DNA of 33,808 nucleotides from Thermoplasmata archaeon. Its GTDB lineage: Archaea; Thermoplasmatota; Thermoplasmata; Lutacidiplasmatales; UBA184. The notes beneath the pieces are model-generated. The model saw only the letters and a list, made by a program, of their open reading frames with translations, made no database searches and was not told the origin of the DNA. The stretch spans positions 1-33,808 of the forward strand of contig JAKAVY010000020.1 in the NCBI GenBank assembly GCA_021827405.1. Direction: 5' to 3'. This document shows, piece after piece, positions 7,366-16,366 of the stretch; within the stretch, counting starts at the first letter, position 1; each line of letters starts with the position of its first letter. A program made the position numbers and the translations under genes.

Positions 7366-8013
7366 TCAGTCGTGCGGAAGCCCCGGGTCCACGCTCTGGA
7401 AGGCCAGCTTCCCGGGCCCCGTGACCTCCAGTACCTCGAGAGACTCCAGGTGCCCGAGCAGCCCGCCCCCGAAGGGAAGGTTCATCGTCTTCACCTCCGC
7501 GCTCCCGCTCTTGTAGAGCAACGCCCCCGCGTCCAGGGTCACGCTCTCCCGGGGCTGGAGGGCCATGCTCAGCACGTTCCCGTACCCGTGCAGCGCCACC
7601 GAGCCCGGCCCGGTGAGCCGGTCCATCCAGAACCCGATCATCCGACCCGGCCGGTGCGTCCCATGTACGTGGAACATCCCGTAGCCCACGCTGGCCGAGG
7701 CGCAGAGGATGGAGCCCTCCCGGACGTCCAAGACCTCGTTCTGCGCCAGCTCCACCACGCGGACCTCCCCCACCCCGTCGCGGGAGAAGGCCACGTGGCC
7801 CGGGCCGGTGAACTCCGTCAGGAAGAAGGGCATCCCCCCCACCGAGACCCGCTCCATGCCCTGGAGAAGGCCCCCGGTATGCACGGTCTTGCGGCCCACC
7901 GCCACCGGGGTGTCCTTGTAGAGCATGATCCCGTGCTCTCCGTAGACGCTCTCGCCCGGGCCCAAGGTCGCCAGCACTGAGGGCACCAGGCCGGGGACGA
8001 CCTCCAACTGCAT
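7366..8013 (-). CDS. AIM24 family protein
   Basis: A 215-residue protein from the ATG at 8013, which has GGAGG about 5 nt upstream. It matches the AIM24/TIGR00266 family: a double beta-helix-like repeat with GPG-containing turns (TGPGHVAFSRDG, TGPGSVALHG, TGPGKLAFQS) and the hallmark KTVHTGGLLQGMERVSVGG region. It is short, soluble and beta-rich with no signal peptide. The family is widespread in prokaryotes and is named after a yeast mitochondrial inner-membrane protein; its biochemical role in archaea is not established. Downstream is a 117-bp gap to the convergent small exported gene; upstream is the Nudix-like gene, separated by 115 bp. Confidence 0.88.
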   Translation of the reverse strand: MQLEVVPGLVPSVLATLGPGESVYGEHGIMLYKDTPVAVGRKTVHTGGLLQGMERVSVGGMPFFLTEFTGPGHVAFSRDGVGEVRVVELAQNEVLDVREGSILCASASVGYGMFHVHGTHRPGRMIGFWMDRLTGPGSVALHGYGNVLSMALQPRESVTLDAGALLYKSGSAEVKTMNLPFGGGLLGHLESLEVLEVTGPGKLAFQSVDPGLPHD

Positions 8014-8038
8014 GGGTGCCTCCAGAGCCCGGCCAGGG

Positions 8039-8049
8039 CAAATACCCTT
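8039..8049 (-). promoter_or_regulatory. TATA-like element of the AIM24 gene
   Basis: The minus-strand sequence AGGGTATTTGCCC places a GTATTT core about 28-33 nt upstream of the ATG at 8013. The start would leave a very short leader containing GGAGG. This is a weak match to the archaeal consensus but the only AT-rich spot in the gap. Confidence 0.4.
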
Positions 8050-8128
8050 TCCCTTCCCTTGCCCCGGAGGGCTCCGCGAGGGAGGGAGGGTCCTACCCGC
8101 GGGAAGGCCGACCCGAGGGAGGGCCCTG

Positions 8129-8707
8129 CTACGGGAAGCGGTACCCCGCGAGCTCCAGGACCTCGTCGTGCGACCGGGTGAAGTCCGAGCGGGGCGTCCT
8201 CGCGGGGTCCACGCTCCTCAGCTCCGCCCAGGCGGGGTGGGTCAGGACCCCCCCGCGGGGCAACGTCCCCCGGTAGAGGAACTCCAGGTCCCAGTGGCTC
8301 CCGCGGTTCGGGTGGCGCCGGGGGGCGTAGGTCTCCGAGAAGACTTGAGGACCCTGGAGGGGAAGGGCGGGGAGCCCGAGCTGCTCCTTCACGATCCGCG
8401 CCGCGGCGGCATCGGGGGGCTCGAAGTGGAGCAGGTGGCAGGAAGGGAGCATCCATCCCTCGGCGTTGAGCTCGACCCGGCGCGGGTCCAGCGCTCCCAG
8501 CTCCCCCCACGGGTGCCTCGGGTTCAGTCGCCCCACCAGGACCTGTTCCGGGTGCCCCGGGGGGGAGAGCAGCACAAAGGCCGAGAGGCAAAGCCCGTCC
8601 TCCGGGAGCGGCCAGGACCCGGAGGAGACCGGCGGGTCCGAGGCGAAGCGGCTGAAGCGGCGGGCCGACGGCACGGGAGCCCCTGGCTCGGCACCGGTCT
8701 CGCCCAT
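8129..8707 (-). CDS. Nudix-like protein with a degenerate Nudix box
   Basis: A 192-residue cytosolic protein from the ATG at 8707, preceded by a purine-rich GGGGAGGAGGGGGG. Residues about 90-120 align to the Nudix signature G-x5-E-x7-REUxEExGU. The spacing is exact (E, seven residues, R, then IVKEQLGL), but the initial Gly is Cys (PSCHLLHFE), the first Glu of REUxEE is Ile and the last Glu is Gln. One of the metal-binding Glu residues is kept. This suggests a Nudix fold with altered or lost pyrophosphohydrolase activity, or a binding-only role. Substrate cannot be inferred. It lies between the AIM24 gene and the 3' end of the EF-2 gene, 142 bp downstream of the latter, with a TCTTATC element near 8742-8750 as its possible promoter. 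Confidence 0.7.
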   Translation of the reverse strand: MGETGAEPGAPVPSARRFSRFASDPPVSSGSWPLPEDGLCLSAFVLLSPPGHPEQVLVGRLNPRHPWGELGALDPRRVELNAEGWMLPSCHLLHFEPPDAAAARIVKEQLGLPALPLQGPQVFSETYAPRRHPNRGSHWDLEFLYRGTLPRGGVLTHPAWAELRSVDPARTPRSDFTRSHDEVLELAGYRFP

Positions 8708-8849
8708 GTCCCCCCTCCTCCCCTGGGAACAGGACGGCGGAGGATAAGAGATAGGGGCCCGCCCCGGAACCGGGTCACCGGCCCCCGGGGGGAAGGCCCC
8801 GTCCTCCCGCCCCTTCCCCGGAGCGTCGTTCCGGGAGTACGGGGCCGGT

Positions 8850-11054
8850 TCAGCCGGCGTAGTAGGCGGCGTCGTACGGCTCCGGCTTGAGCCCCCGCCG
8901 GGTCCGGACCTCGGCCACCACGGTGGTCTGCAGCTCGCCCGGCAGCCGCTCGAAGCCGAAGGTCTCCGTGCTCCAGAGCACCTTCCCCGCGGTGGCCGAG
9001 CGCAGATCGCTCGCGAAGCCGAACATCTCCGCCACCGGCACCTTCGCCACGATGGTGTTGAGGTCCCCCACCTGGGTCATGTCCAGGATCTCCCCCCGCC
9101 GCCGCTGGAGCTCCCGGGTCGCCCCGGCGAGCACGTCCTGCGGCACGTTCACCGTGACCCGGCTCAGCGGCTCCAGCATCACCCGTCCGGCAATGGTCAT
9201 GGACCCGTAGATCGCCGAGCGCATGGCCGGGATGGTCTGCCCGGGCCCCCGGTGGATGGAGTCCTCGTGGAGCTTCGCGTCGACCAGCCGGACCTTCACC
9301 CCGAAGCAGCGCTCCGCGGCGAGCGGGCCCCGGTTCATGGCCTCCTTGAAGGCGTCGATGCACAGGTCCATGGTCTCGTGGAGGTACTGGATCCCCTTGG
9401 TCGCGTCGAAGAGGATGTTCGTCCCCTCCACCGCCGTGATCCCCCGGGCCTCCTCCCGGTCGATACCGAGCTCCACCAGCTTCGCCACCACGGTCTTGAT
9501 GTCCTTGAACGACTTCCCCTGGTGGATCTCCCCCTCCTGCAACGCCCGCACCACCGTGCTGGGCAGCGGCTCCACCTCCACGTAGAAGCGGTTGTGCTTG
9601 TTCGGGGACTTCCCCTCGAAGGAGTCCGGGCTCTTCCCCGCCACCGTCTCCCGGTAGACCACGATGGGCTTGCTCGCCGTGATGTCCACGTGGTAGTCGT
9701 TGACGATCCGGTATTGGGTGATCTCCAGGTGGAGCTCCCCCATCCCGGAGAGCAGGTGCTCCCCGGTCTCGTTGTTGATCTCCACCTTGAGGGAGGCGTC
9801 CTCCTTGGCCACCTTCCGCATGGTCTCGATGAGCTTGGGGAGGTCCCCCATGTGCTTCGGCTCGATGGCCACCGTGACCACCGGCTCGCTCACGTGCCGG
9901 ATCTCCTCGAACTCCACCATGTCCGGCGCCGTGGAGATGGTGGAGCCCACGTTGGCGTCGGTGAGCCCGATGACCGCGGCGATGTTGCCGGCGGCCACCT
10001 CCTCCACCATGAGCCGCTCCGGGCCCATGAACAGGCTCACGTGCTGGACCCGGTTCTTCGACTTGGTCCCCACCAGGTTCACCTCCATCCCCTTCATCAG
10101 CCGGCCGGCGAAGACCCGGCCCGTGGCGATCTCCCCCGCGTTGGGGTCCATGGTGATGTCGGTGATCATGAAGGCCAGCGGCCCCTCCGGGTCCGCGTGG
10201 ACCATGGCCTGTCCCACGGGGCTCTCCAGCGGGCCCTTCCAGATGTGGGGGATCCGGTACTTCTGCGCCTCCAGGGGGTTGGGCAGGTGGCGGACCACCA
10301 TGTCGAAGATCACGTCGTTGATCTTGGCCAGTCCGGCGAGCTCCTTGCTCCGGCCCTCGGTCACCATCTGGTTGATGTCCTTGAAGGTGACCTTCGTCTT
10401 CTGCATGTACGGCAGGCTGATGGCCCAGTTCTCGTAGCCGCTGCCGAAGGCCACCGAGCCGTTCTCCACCTTCACCTGCCAGGACTCCACGTACTCCGGC
10501 GGGGCCATCCGGCGGATCAGCTCGTTCACCTCCGAGATGATGGAGACGAAGCGCTTCTGCATGGCGTCGGAGGTGAGCTTGAGCTCCTTGATCGCCCGGT
10601 CCACCTTGTTGATGAAGAGCACCGGTTTGACCTTCTCGCGCAGCGCCTGGCGGAGCACGGTCTCGGTCTGGGCCATGACCCCCTCCACCGCGCAGACCAC
10701 CACCACGGCCCCGTCCACGGCCCGCATGGCCCGGGTGACGTCCCCCCCGAAGTCCACGTGACCGGGCGTGTCGATGAGGTTGATGAGGTAGGACTTCCCG
10801 TCGTACTCGTGGACGATGGTCACGTCCGCGTTGTTGATGGTGAGGAGCCGGGCCTGCTCCTGCTCGTCGAAGTTCAGGTAGAGCTGCTTGCCCGCGAGCT
10901 CGTTGGAGATCATCCCGGCGGCGGCGAGCAGGTTGTCGGAGAGCGTGGTCTTCCCGTGGTGGATGTGGGCCACGATGCCGATGTTCCGGATGTTCTCCCG
11001 GACGTGCATCATGCCCGGGATGGCGTTCGCCAGGTCCGCGCGGATGTGCCCCAT
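8850..11054 (-). CDS. fusA: Translation elongation factor 2 (aEF-2) with unusual GTPase motifs
   Basis: A 734-residue EF-2, full family length, which drives tRNA-mRNA translocation on the ribosome. G-domain motifs: P-loop AHIHHGKT (residues 29-36), switch I RLLTI (69-73), DTPGH (G3) and NKVD (G4). Two positions deviate from the near-universal AHIDHGKT and RGIT: Asp is His32 (CAC at 10961-10959) and Gly is Leu70 (CTC at 10847-10845). The essential Lys35, Thr36 and Thr72 remain. Domain IV carries the diphthamide loop, with the modifiable His601 in [12 protein letters not shown]. The C-terminal domain is intact. It is the last gene of the S12-S7-EF-2 operon, 42 nt after the S7 stop, with GGAAGGA just before the ATG. 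It is the only EF-2 in the window and is probably functional, given operon context and overall conservation. Confidence 0.97.
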   Translation of the reverse strand: MGHIRADLANAIPGMMHVRENIRNIGIVAHIHHGKTTLSDNLLAAAGMISNELAGKQLYLNFDEQEQARLLTINNADVTIVHEYDGKSYLINLIDTPGHVDFGGDVTRAMRAVDGAVVVVCAVEGVMAQTETVLRQALREKVKPVLFINKVDRAIKELKLTSDAMQKRFVSIISEVNELIRRMAPPEYVESWQVKVENGSVAFGSGYENWAISLPYMQKTKVTFKDINQMVTEGRSKELAGLAKINDVIFDMVVRHLPNPLEAQKYRIPHIWKGPLESPVGQAMVHADPEGPLAFMITDITMDPNAGEIATGRVFAGRLMKGMEVNLVGTKSKNRVQHVSLFMGPERLMVEEVAAGNIAAVIGLTDANVGSTISTAPDMVEFEEIRHVSEPVVTVAIEPKHMGDLPKLIETMRKVAKEDASLKVEINNETGEHLLSGMGELHLEITQYRIVNDYHVDITASKPIVVYRETVAGKSPDSFEGKSPNKHNRFYVEVEPLPSTVVRALQEGEIHQGKSFKDIKTVVAKLVELGIDREEARGITAVEGTNILFDATKGIQYLHETMDLCIDAFKEAMNRGPLAAERCFGVKVRLVDAKLHEDSIHRGPGQTIPAMRSAIYGSMTIAGRVMLEPLSRVTVNVPQDVLAGATRELQRRRGEILDMTQVGDLNTIVAKVPVAEMFGFASDLRSATAGKVLWSTETFGFERLPGELQTTVVAEVRTRRGLKPEPYDAAYYAG

Positions 11055-11096
11055 GATCCGTCCTTCCCCCCTCCGAGGTGCCCCTCGCCCAAGAGC

Positions 11097-11780
11097 CTAG
11101 CGGGCCGATTGGGCCACGCGCTCCACCTCTTCCTTCCGCGCCACGGCGAAGGACTGGGGGTCGCCCTTGGCCGCGAGGGCGATCTCCCGGGCGAGGGCGG
11201 AGGAGATGGAGACCTGGGGTCCCTTGGTGGCCTGGATGGACCCGAGGGCCAGGTTGCGCAACGCCACCGCCAGCCGGCGGGACGGAGAGGCGTCCACGGC
11301 CCGGGGGACGGAGATGCCCCCGAACTGCAGCCGGGTGACCTCCTCCCGGGGAGCGGCGTTCTCCACCGCGTCCACCAGGAGCTGCAGCGGGTTGACCTTC
11401 TGTTCCCGGCCCAACTGCTCGAACGCTTCCCGGACCACGCGGAGCGCCTTGCTCTTCTTCCCGGTGAACTTCCCCGAGCGCATCAGGTTGTTCGCCAGGC
11501 GCTCCACCAGGTGCATCTGGGTCTGCCCGAACGGCTTCTGCGCCAGTCGCCCTTCCGAGTGCGGAGCGTAGACCGGGTCCAGGTACAGATAGGACTTGAG
11601 CCCCGGGTCGTGGACCTCCACTCCCTCGAACGGGAACTTCCCGAAGAGCGGCGGGAACGGGAACTTGGGCAGCGGAGGCGGACTGGGCGCCGGGGCCCGG
11701 GTGGGAGGGATCTCCAGCGCAGGGGTGGGGGAGGGGGGGGCGGCCGCCTCCGGCGGGGCGGGCTTCTCGTCGGGGCTCAT
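11097..11780 (-). CDS. rps7: 30S ribosomal protein S7
   Basis: A 227-residue protein of the small-subunit head that binds the 3' major domain of 16S rRNA near the E site. The start is the ATG at 11780, overlapping the S12 stop as ATGA; longer frames run out of phase through the S12 gene. Residues 1-45 are an unusual Pro/Ala-rich extension. The conserved core follows: [49 protein letters not shown], and the terminal helix with the conserved ending VAQSAR. Archaeal S7 usually has about 190-215 residues, so the extension accounts for the extra length. It is translationally coupled to S12 and followed by EF-2. Confidence 0.96.
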   Translation of the reverse strand: MSPDEKPAPPEAAAPPSPTPALEIPPTRAPAPSPPPLPKFPFPPLFGKFPFEGVEVHDPGLKSYLYLDPVYAPHSEGRLAQKPFGQTQMHLVERLANNLMRSGKFTGKKSKALRVVREAFEQLGREQKVNPLQLLVDAVENAAPREEVTRLQFGGISVPRAVDASPSRRLAVALRNLALGSIQATKGPQVSISSALAREIALAAKGDPQSFAVARKEEVERVAQSAR

Positions 11781-12217
11781 CGGGCGGGCTTCTCCTTCCT
11801 TCCCCGGACCAGCTCGTCCAGCGAGACGTTGTTCACCTTGATCACCTTGTAGCGCACCCCGGGGATGTCCCCGTAGGACCGGCCCATCCGGCCCCCGATG
11901 CCCTCCACCAGGACCTCGTCGTGCTCGTCGATGAAGTTGATGGCCCCGTCCCCCACGGCGAAGGCGGTGACCTGCCGGCCGTTCTTGATCAGCTGGACCT
12001 TCACGCACTTGCGGATGGCGCTGTTCGGCTGCTTGGCCTCCACCCCCACCTTCTCCAGGACGATCCCGCGGCCCTGCGGGGCCCCTTCCAGCGGGTCGGA
12101 GCGCTCCTTCAGGTGGAGCTCCCGGCGCTTGTAGTAGCGGTCGGACCAGCGTCGCCGCTGGCGGAGCCGCCTTAACTTGCCGGCGGTGAACGTTCCGGAG
12201 GGGGGAGGAGGGGGCAC
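11777..12217 (-). CDS. rps12: 30S ribosomal protein S12
   Basis: A 146-residue S12, the decoding-centre protein. I chose the GTG at 12217: it is preceded by AGGAAAG, lies about 17 nt downstream of the expected transcription start, and gives the usual archaeal length of about 142-147 residues; the longer frame upstream runs through the promoter. Core motifs include [31 protein letters not shown] with the decoding-loop Lys-Gln-Pro-Asn-Ser-Ala, and [14 protein letters not shown]. The N-terminus ([13 protein letters not shown]) is Pro-rich. It is the first gene of the S12-S7-EF-2 operon. In many archaea this cluster follows RNA polymerase and nusA genes; here it follows a transporter gene instead. 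Confidence 0.96.
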   Translation of the reverse strand: MPPPPPSGTFTAGKLRRLRQRRRWSDRYYKRRELHLKERSDPLEGAPQGRGIVLEKVGVEAKQPNSAIRKCVKVQLIKNGRQVTAFAVGDGAINFIDEHDEVLVEGIGGRMGRSYGDIPGVRYKVIKVNNVSLDELVRGRKEKPAR

Positions 12218-12254
12218 GGCTCTTTCCTGAGGGGATTCGGGCCGACGGGGGTCC

Positions 12255-12266
12255 TGTATAAAACGT
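12255..12266 (-). promoter_or_regulatory. TATA box of the S12-S7-EF-2 operon
   Basis: The minus-strand sequence AACGTTTTATACAGG contains TTTTATA, the best match to the archaeal TATA consensus in the window, centred about 43 nt upstream of the S12 GTG. Transcription would start near 12235, leaving a short leader with a Shine-Dalgarno-like AGGAAAG. Confidence 0.75.
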
Positions 12267-12393
12267 TGAGCCTCAAACCACGGCACAAAGGGCCAACTTT
12301 CACCCCCCACCGGGCCGCTCTGGACCGGACGGTGCCCGTCCCTCCGGACCGCCCCCGGTCCCCCCCGGCCCGAGGTCCGGGACGCTTCCCGCG

Positions 12394-13434
12394 CTACGAG
12401 AGCGTCTGGCGGGAGAGGAAGCGGTTCAACCCGTCGCAGGTCAGCGTCACTCCCAGACCGAAGAGGAGGATCCAGAAGGCGGGGAACGTGTACCCCCACC
12501 AGGGGTTCAGGCCGGAGGAGCTGGGAAGCCAGGCCCAGGCCCCGTTCGCCATCACCCAGGTCCACTCCGGGAAGGTGGGGGAGGGCAGGAAGAGCGGCTG
12601 GACGGGCCCCTGGCAGGCGTACGGGAGGCTGGTGAGGTTCGCGAACTGGAGCCCTCCTAACAGGAGGAGCACCGTGGCCAGGGTGGTGGGGACCTGGGCG
12701 AGCACGGGGAAGACGCTGTTGGGCAGGATGTGCCGGAGGATGACCCGGCCCCGGGTGGCCCCCGAGGCGCGGGCCGCCTCCACGAAGGGCATTTCCCGGA
12801 CCGAGCGGGCCCGGGCCCGGACCAAGCGGGCGAACGGGGCCCAGAGGACCAGGTTCAGGATGAGGCCGAAGGCGACCAGTTGGTCTCCCCCCGGGACCCG
12901 GGGCAGGATGAACAGCAGCGCCACCAGGGTGAGGATGAACTCCGGGACGGAGAGGAACACGTCCGAGAGGAGCATGAGGATGTCGTCCACGAGCCCCCCC
13001 CGGGACCCGGCGAGGGTCCCCACCACGATGCCCACGGTGACCGCGGGGAAGATCACCACGGAGAGCAGGATCAGGTCGAAGGGGGTCCCCTTCACCAGGC
13101 CCTCCAGGACGTCAAACCCCATTCCGCCGGTCATGCCCAAAGGATGGGCGCCCGCGGAGAACGGCCAGAGGGAGAGGGTGGGGCCGGCGGGGACCGGGCA
13201 GACCTGGCCGGAGACCAGGTGGTCCGGCAGATAGGAAGGGTCCCCGGGGTACCAGAACGAGGAGGACAGCCCCACGAACGTGTAGAAGCCCAGGATGACG
13301 AGCCCGGCCAAGAGGGCCGGCGTGGAGACCAGCGCGCCCAGGCGGCGCCGCAAGAGGATTCGGCGGAGGTCCCGGGGGGTCACCGCTTCGGCGGGGGGCT
13401 CCTCGCCGGTCCTGCCCTCGGGCCGGGGGATCAT
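12394..13434 (-). CDS. ABC transporter permease, DppC/OppC type (copy 2)
   Basis: A 346-residue paralogue of the copy 1 permease. The start is the ATG at 13434, overlapping the fusion-permease stop as ATGA. Features in order: charged Pro-rich N-terminus, TM1 ([18 protein letters not shown]), a long first extracellular loop with [19 protein letters not shown] with FDVLEGL, membrane helices, EAA loop [13 protein letters not shown] followed by HILPNS, and a last extracellular loop with ACQGPVQP and EWTWVMANG. Each copy keeps one Cys in the first and one in the last extracellular loop, suggesting a disulfide in a peptide-type importer. The 3' end lies 176 bp from the S12 start and before its promoter, so the S12 operon is separately transcribed. 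No ATPase or binding protein accompanies it. Confidence 0.9.
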   Translation of the reverse strand: MIPRPEGRTGEEPPAEAVTPRDLRRILLRRRLGALVSTPALLAGLVILGFYTFVGLSSSFWYPGDPSYLPDHLVSGQVCPVPAGPTLSLWPFSAGAHPLGMTGGMGFDVLEGLVKGTPFDLILLSVVIFPAVTVGIVVGTLAGSRGGLVDDILMLLSDVFLSVPEFILTLVALLFILPRVPGGDQLVAFGLILNLVLWAPFARLVRARARSVREMPFVEAARASGATRGRVILRHILPNSVFPVLAQVPTTLATVLLLLGGLQFANLTSLPYACQGPVQPLFLPSPTFPEWTWVMANGAWAWLPSSSGLNPWWGYTFPAFWILLFGLGVTLTCDGLNRFLSRQTLS

Positions 13435-16133
13435 CGCTGCCTCGCCACGGACCAGCCGATGCGCGGGTCCAGCCGACGGCTGACGGCGTCCGCCACCACG
13501 TTCACCACCAGGATCAGCAAGAGGACGAGGAAGGCGAGCACGGCCAGCAGGGGAGGGCCACTGGACGGGGGGGCGGGGAAGAGCGCGCTCTGAACCAGGA
13601 AGGACCCCACCCCGATGTCCTCGAAGAACCACTCCACGAGGGACTGGACGAGGATGAACAGGGCGAAGGTGTTCCCGAAGGTGAAGACGTAGATGGGGAG
13701 CACCTTCCGCGAGGTCTCATGCCAGAGGAGCTTCCCCTCCGGGGTGCCCCGCGCCCGGGAGGCGAGCACGGAGAGCTCGTCCCGGGAGCCCGTGGCGGCC
13801 AGCCGGGCGTACCGGAGGTAGAGGGCGGAGTAGGCAAGCCCGATGATCGACGCCTGCAGGAGGATCTTCACCCAGACGAGGGCCTCCACGTTCCAGGCCC
13901 CGTGGACCGCCGCGTCGATCACCGGGAACCCGGTGGGCTGCGTCTGGAAGTTGTAGCCCACCCAGGGCGGGACCCCCCCGTAGTGCTGGTCGAACCAGGT
14001 GACGGAGGGGAGACTGCCGAAGGGGACGTCCCCGAAGGTGTGCAGGAAGGGTCCGTAGAGGAAGTCCACGAAGTAGAGGGCCAGGATGAGCAGGGGGAAG
14101 AACGCGGCGAAGGCGACGAAGAGGCGCGTGGTGTTGTCCACCGCGCGGCCCTGCTGCCAGCCGGAGTAGAGACCCAGGGGGTAGGAGACCAGGGCGGTCA
14201 GTAACAGGGCCGGGAAGGCGAGCTCGAGGGAGTACGGCAGGTAGAAGCGGATCAGCTCGCTGGCCGGGAAGCTGCGGCCCGACCCGAGCAACACCGTCCC
14301 CCAGTTCCCCGTGAACAACTGTTGGGTGAAGGTGCCGAGGCCGCTGAAGAACGGGCCCGGCCCCGAAAGTGTCGCGGAGGGGACGACCTCCGTGAGGACG
14401 TAGAGGAGCGTCACCCCCACCAGGACCTGCGGAAGCGCGACCAGGAGGCGGCGCGCCAGCCAGGTCAGGAACGGGCTACCCTTCCACTTCGAACGGGCGA
14501 GCGCGTCCCGGACGAGCCAGATCTCCCTAAGCTCCCCCCAGAGGGCCGGGAGGCGGGGTTCCCGCGCGAACCCGGCGATCGCTCTCGCCGTGCGGGCCAA
14601 ACGGGAGGGAGGGCTTCCCACCTGCCGGCTCAGGCGCCGGCCCCGCAGGAGCTCGCCGACCGCTCCGTCGACCCCCCAGGCGGTGATCCCCCCCACCCCC
14701 ACGAGCAGGGCCCAGACCGGAGGGCCACCCCAGAGGTCCAGCCACGACGGAAGGGTCGGGGCCTGGACCCGGACCGTGAACGTGCTCTCGTTCCGGTCCC
14801 CCGCGGCGTCGACCACAAGGAGCGTGACCGGATAGGTCCCGGGGTGGGCGAACGTGTGAATCTCCGTGGCCGAACCGTTGGCCGTGGACCCGTCCCCGAA
14901 GGCCCAGGAGAACTGGTACGGGGCCTCTCCCCCCTGGACCGTGGCCGAGAAGGTCACCGAGAAGGGAGCCGTGCCCACCGACCCGCTCGAGGCGATGGAC
15001 GTGCTCAACGGATGGGTACCGGAGGGGACGCCCCCGAACGGGGCGTACAGGTTCCAGGTCGGGGCCAGGCCCTCGGAGGTCCCCGAACCCCCCAGGAGGA
15101 TGAAGAAGTTAGGCCCCAGGGCCGGGTTCTCGGTGAGGGAGGTCCCTACCAGGGGCGGGGGCCCGATCCCCTCCACATAGGAGACGGGAAGCCAGGTCCC
15201 GTTCTCCAGGAACCAGGTGTCGTTGAGGGCGCCCGCGGGGCCCATGCCCCCGTAGAGCAGGGGGCTCCCGTCCCCCGTGACGACCAGAGCGGCTCCCGCG
15301 CGGGCCGGAGGGCTTCCGGCGGTGGGGTCGGCCGCCCAGTTGCCCCCGTGGAACGTCCAGGTGTCGCCGTCAAACCCGCTGGGACCCTTCCCTCCGAAGA
15401 GGACCAGGGACTGGGAGCCCAGGTCATAGACCAGGCTCGCCCCGGACCGGGGGGAAGGGGACGAGGCGGGGCTGAGCTCGGTCCAGGTGGAACCCTGGAA
15501 GAACCAGGTGTCGCCGAGGGGGCCGCTGGGGCCCTCCCCGCCGAAGAGGAGGACCCCACCCAGCGCCGGGTCGTAGGCCATGGCGGCATCGTATCGGGCA
15601 GAAGGCGACCGGGGCGGGGTGAGCGCGGTCCACCCGCTGGACCGGAGGTAGAGCCAAGTGTCATTGAGCGCTCCAGTGGGACCGGTCCCCCCGAAGAGGA
15701 GGGCCCCTCCGAGGAGCGGGTCCCAGGCCAGGGAGGCCCCTAGCCGGGGAGAAGGGCTGTGGATGGGCGAGAGGTCGTACCAGCTCTGGGCTCCCTGGGC
15801 GGTGAGGAACCCTAGCGTCTCGTTACAGTACGTTCCGCAATAGCCGTTCCCACCGAACGCCATCGGGAAGGAAGGACCGCCCTGGTACAGGGTGGAGCTC
15901 ACGTTCGACAAGGGGAGCAGGTCCGACCCGGTGGAGGACCACTGCGCCAGCAGAGGACCCGAGCTGGGAAGGGAAAGGGGACCGGCGGCCGAGGCAACGG
16001 GGGGGCTGGAGGGAGAAGGGACGCCGAGCGCGGCGCCCGCGATCCCCACCAGGAGCAAGAGCCCCACGCTTCCCACCCCTAGGAACCCCCACCGGGGCCG
16101 AGCGAACGGGCGGGGCCCAAGCTGTGTTGTCAC
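13431..16133 (-). CDS. Kelch-PKD-transmembrane-DppB permease fusion (copy 2)
   Basis: A 900-residue protein from the GTG at 16133; a TATA-like box 26 nt upstream supports a leaderless start. A signal anchor (about 17-38) is followed by six Kelch-like repeats (FGGNGY, FGGTGP, FGGEGP, FGGKGP, YGGMGP, LGGSGT), a PKD domain at about 378-455 (FSWAFGDGS), a second helix (about 470-490, PPVWALLVGVGGITAWGV), a basic cytosolic linker, and a DppB-type permease from about 553 to the end, with RARGTPEGKLLWHETSRK as the EAA-like loop and a terminal LDPRIGW. The first repeat has a Cys pair (CGTYCNETLG) matched in copy 1 (CNASYCNETLG). Architecture and gene order equal copy 1, so the pair arose by operon duplication or has been kept as two systems of different specificity. 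Confidence 0.9.
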   Translation of the reverse strand: MTTQLGPRPFARPRWGFLGVGSVGLLLLVGIAGAALGVPSPSSPPVASAAGPLSLPSSGPLLAQWSSTGSDLLPLSNVSSTLYQGGPSFPMAFGGNGYCGTYCNETLGFLTAQGAQSWYDLSPIHSPSPRLGASLAWDPLLGGALLFGGTGPTGALNDTWLYLRSSGWTALTPPRSPSARYDAAMAYDPALGGVLLFGGEGPSGPLGDTWFFQGSTWTELSPASSPSPRSGASLVYDLGSQSLVLFGGKGPSGFDGDTWTFHGGNWAADPTAGSPPARAGAALVVTGDGSPLLYGGMGPAGALNDTWFLENGTWLPVSYVEGIGPPPLVGTSLTENPALGPNFFILLGGSGTSEGLAPTWNLYAPFGGVPSGTHPLSTSIASSGSVGTAPFSVTFSATVQGGEAPYQFSWAFGDGSTANGSATEIHTFAHPGTYPVTLLVVDAAGDRNESTFTVRVQAPTLPSWLDLWGGPPVWALLVGVGGITAWGVDGAVGELLRGRRLSRQVGSPPSRLARTARAIAGFAREPRLPALWGELREIWLVRDALARSKWKGSPFLTWLARRLLVALPQVLVGVTLLYVLTEVVPSATLSGPGPFFSGLGTFTQQLFTGNWGTVLLGSGRSFPASELIRFYLPYSLELAFPALLLTALVSYPLGLYSGWQQGRAVDNTTRLFVAFAAFFPLLILALYFVDFLYGPFLHTFGDVPFGSLPSVTWFDQHYGGVPPWVGYNFQTQPTGFPVIDAAVHGAWNVEALVWVKILLQASIIGLAYSALYLRYARLAATGSRDELSVLASRARGTPEGKLLWHETSRKVLPIYVFTFGNTFALFILVQSLVEWFFEDIGVGSFLVQSALFPAPPSSGPPLLAVLAFLVLLLILVVNVVADAVSRRLDPRIGWSVARQR

Positions 16134-16156
16134 GGCCCCGCAAGCGACCGGTTGTC

Positions 16157-16166
16157 GGATATACTT
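16157..16166 (-). promoter_or_regulatory. TATA-like promoter of Kelch-permease copy 2
   Basis: AAGTATATCC on the minus strand is centred about 28 nt upstream of the GTG at 16133, suggesting a leaderless mRNA. It lies in the 233-bp region between divergent operon 2 and the sedolisin gene. The rest of that region is GC-rich and shows nothing else I can name. Confidence 0.55.
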
Positions 16167-16335
16167 CTAGCGAGGGGCCGCTGGATGGCGGCGGTACGGA
16201 GGTCCTCCGCTCCCGACGCCGGCAAGAGGACCCCGACGGCGCCGGGCAAGGCCACCGGTCGTGGCCCCCGTCCGACCGGGGAGCGTAGGGACGGGGCCGT
16301 TCCGACCCCCCCTTCCCCCCAACCCCCACCCTCGC

Positions 16336-16345
16336 CTTTCATAGG
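16336..16345 (+). promoter_or_regulatory. Weak TATA-like promoter of the sedolisin gene
   Basis: CTTTCATAGG lies about 25 nt upstream of the ATG at 16367. It is a weak match to the consensus, but its spacing equals that of the other leaderless candidates here. Confidence 0.4.
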
Positions 16346-16366
16346 TTCCCAGGCCTCTTCCCTCCG

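Noticed and set aside
9252-11852. 866-codon plus-strand frame opposite the EF-2 and S7 genes
   Set aside because: It is the His/Asp/Leu/Val-rich antisense image of clearly conserved genes; such frames are expected opposite GC-rich coding sequence.
13431-16133. Kelch part and permease as two separate genes or an assembly chimera
   Set aside because: Two independent copies show the same uninterrupted join, with the same PKD, helix and linker order, so an artefact is unlikely.
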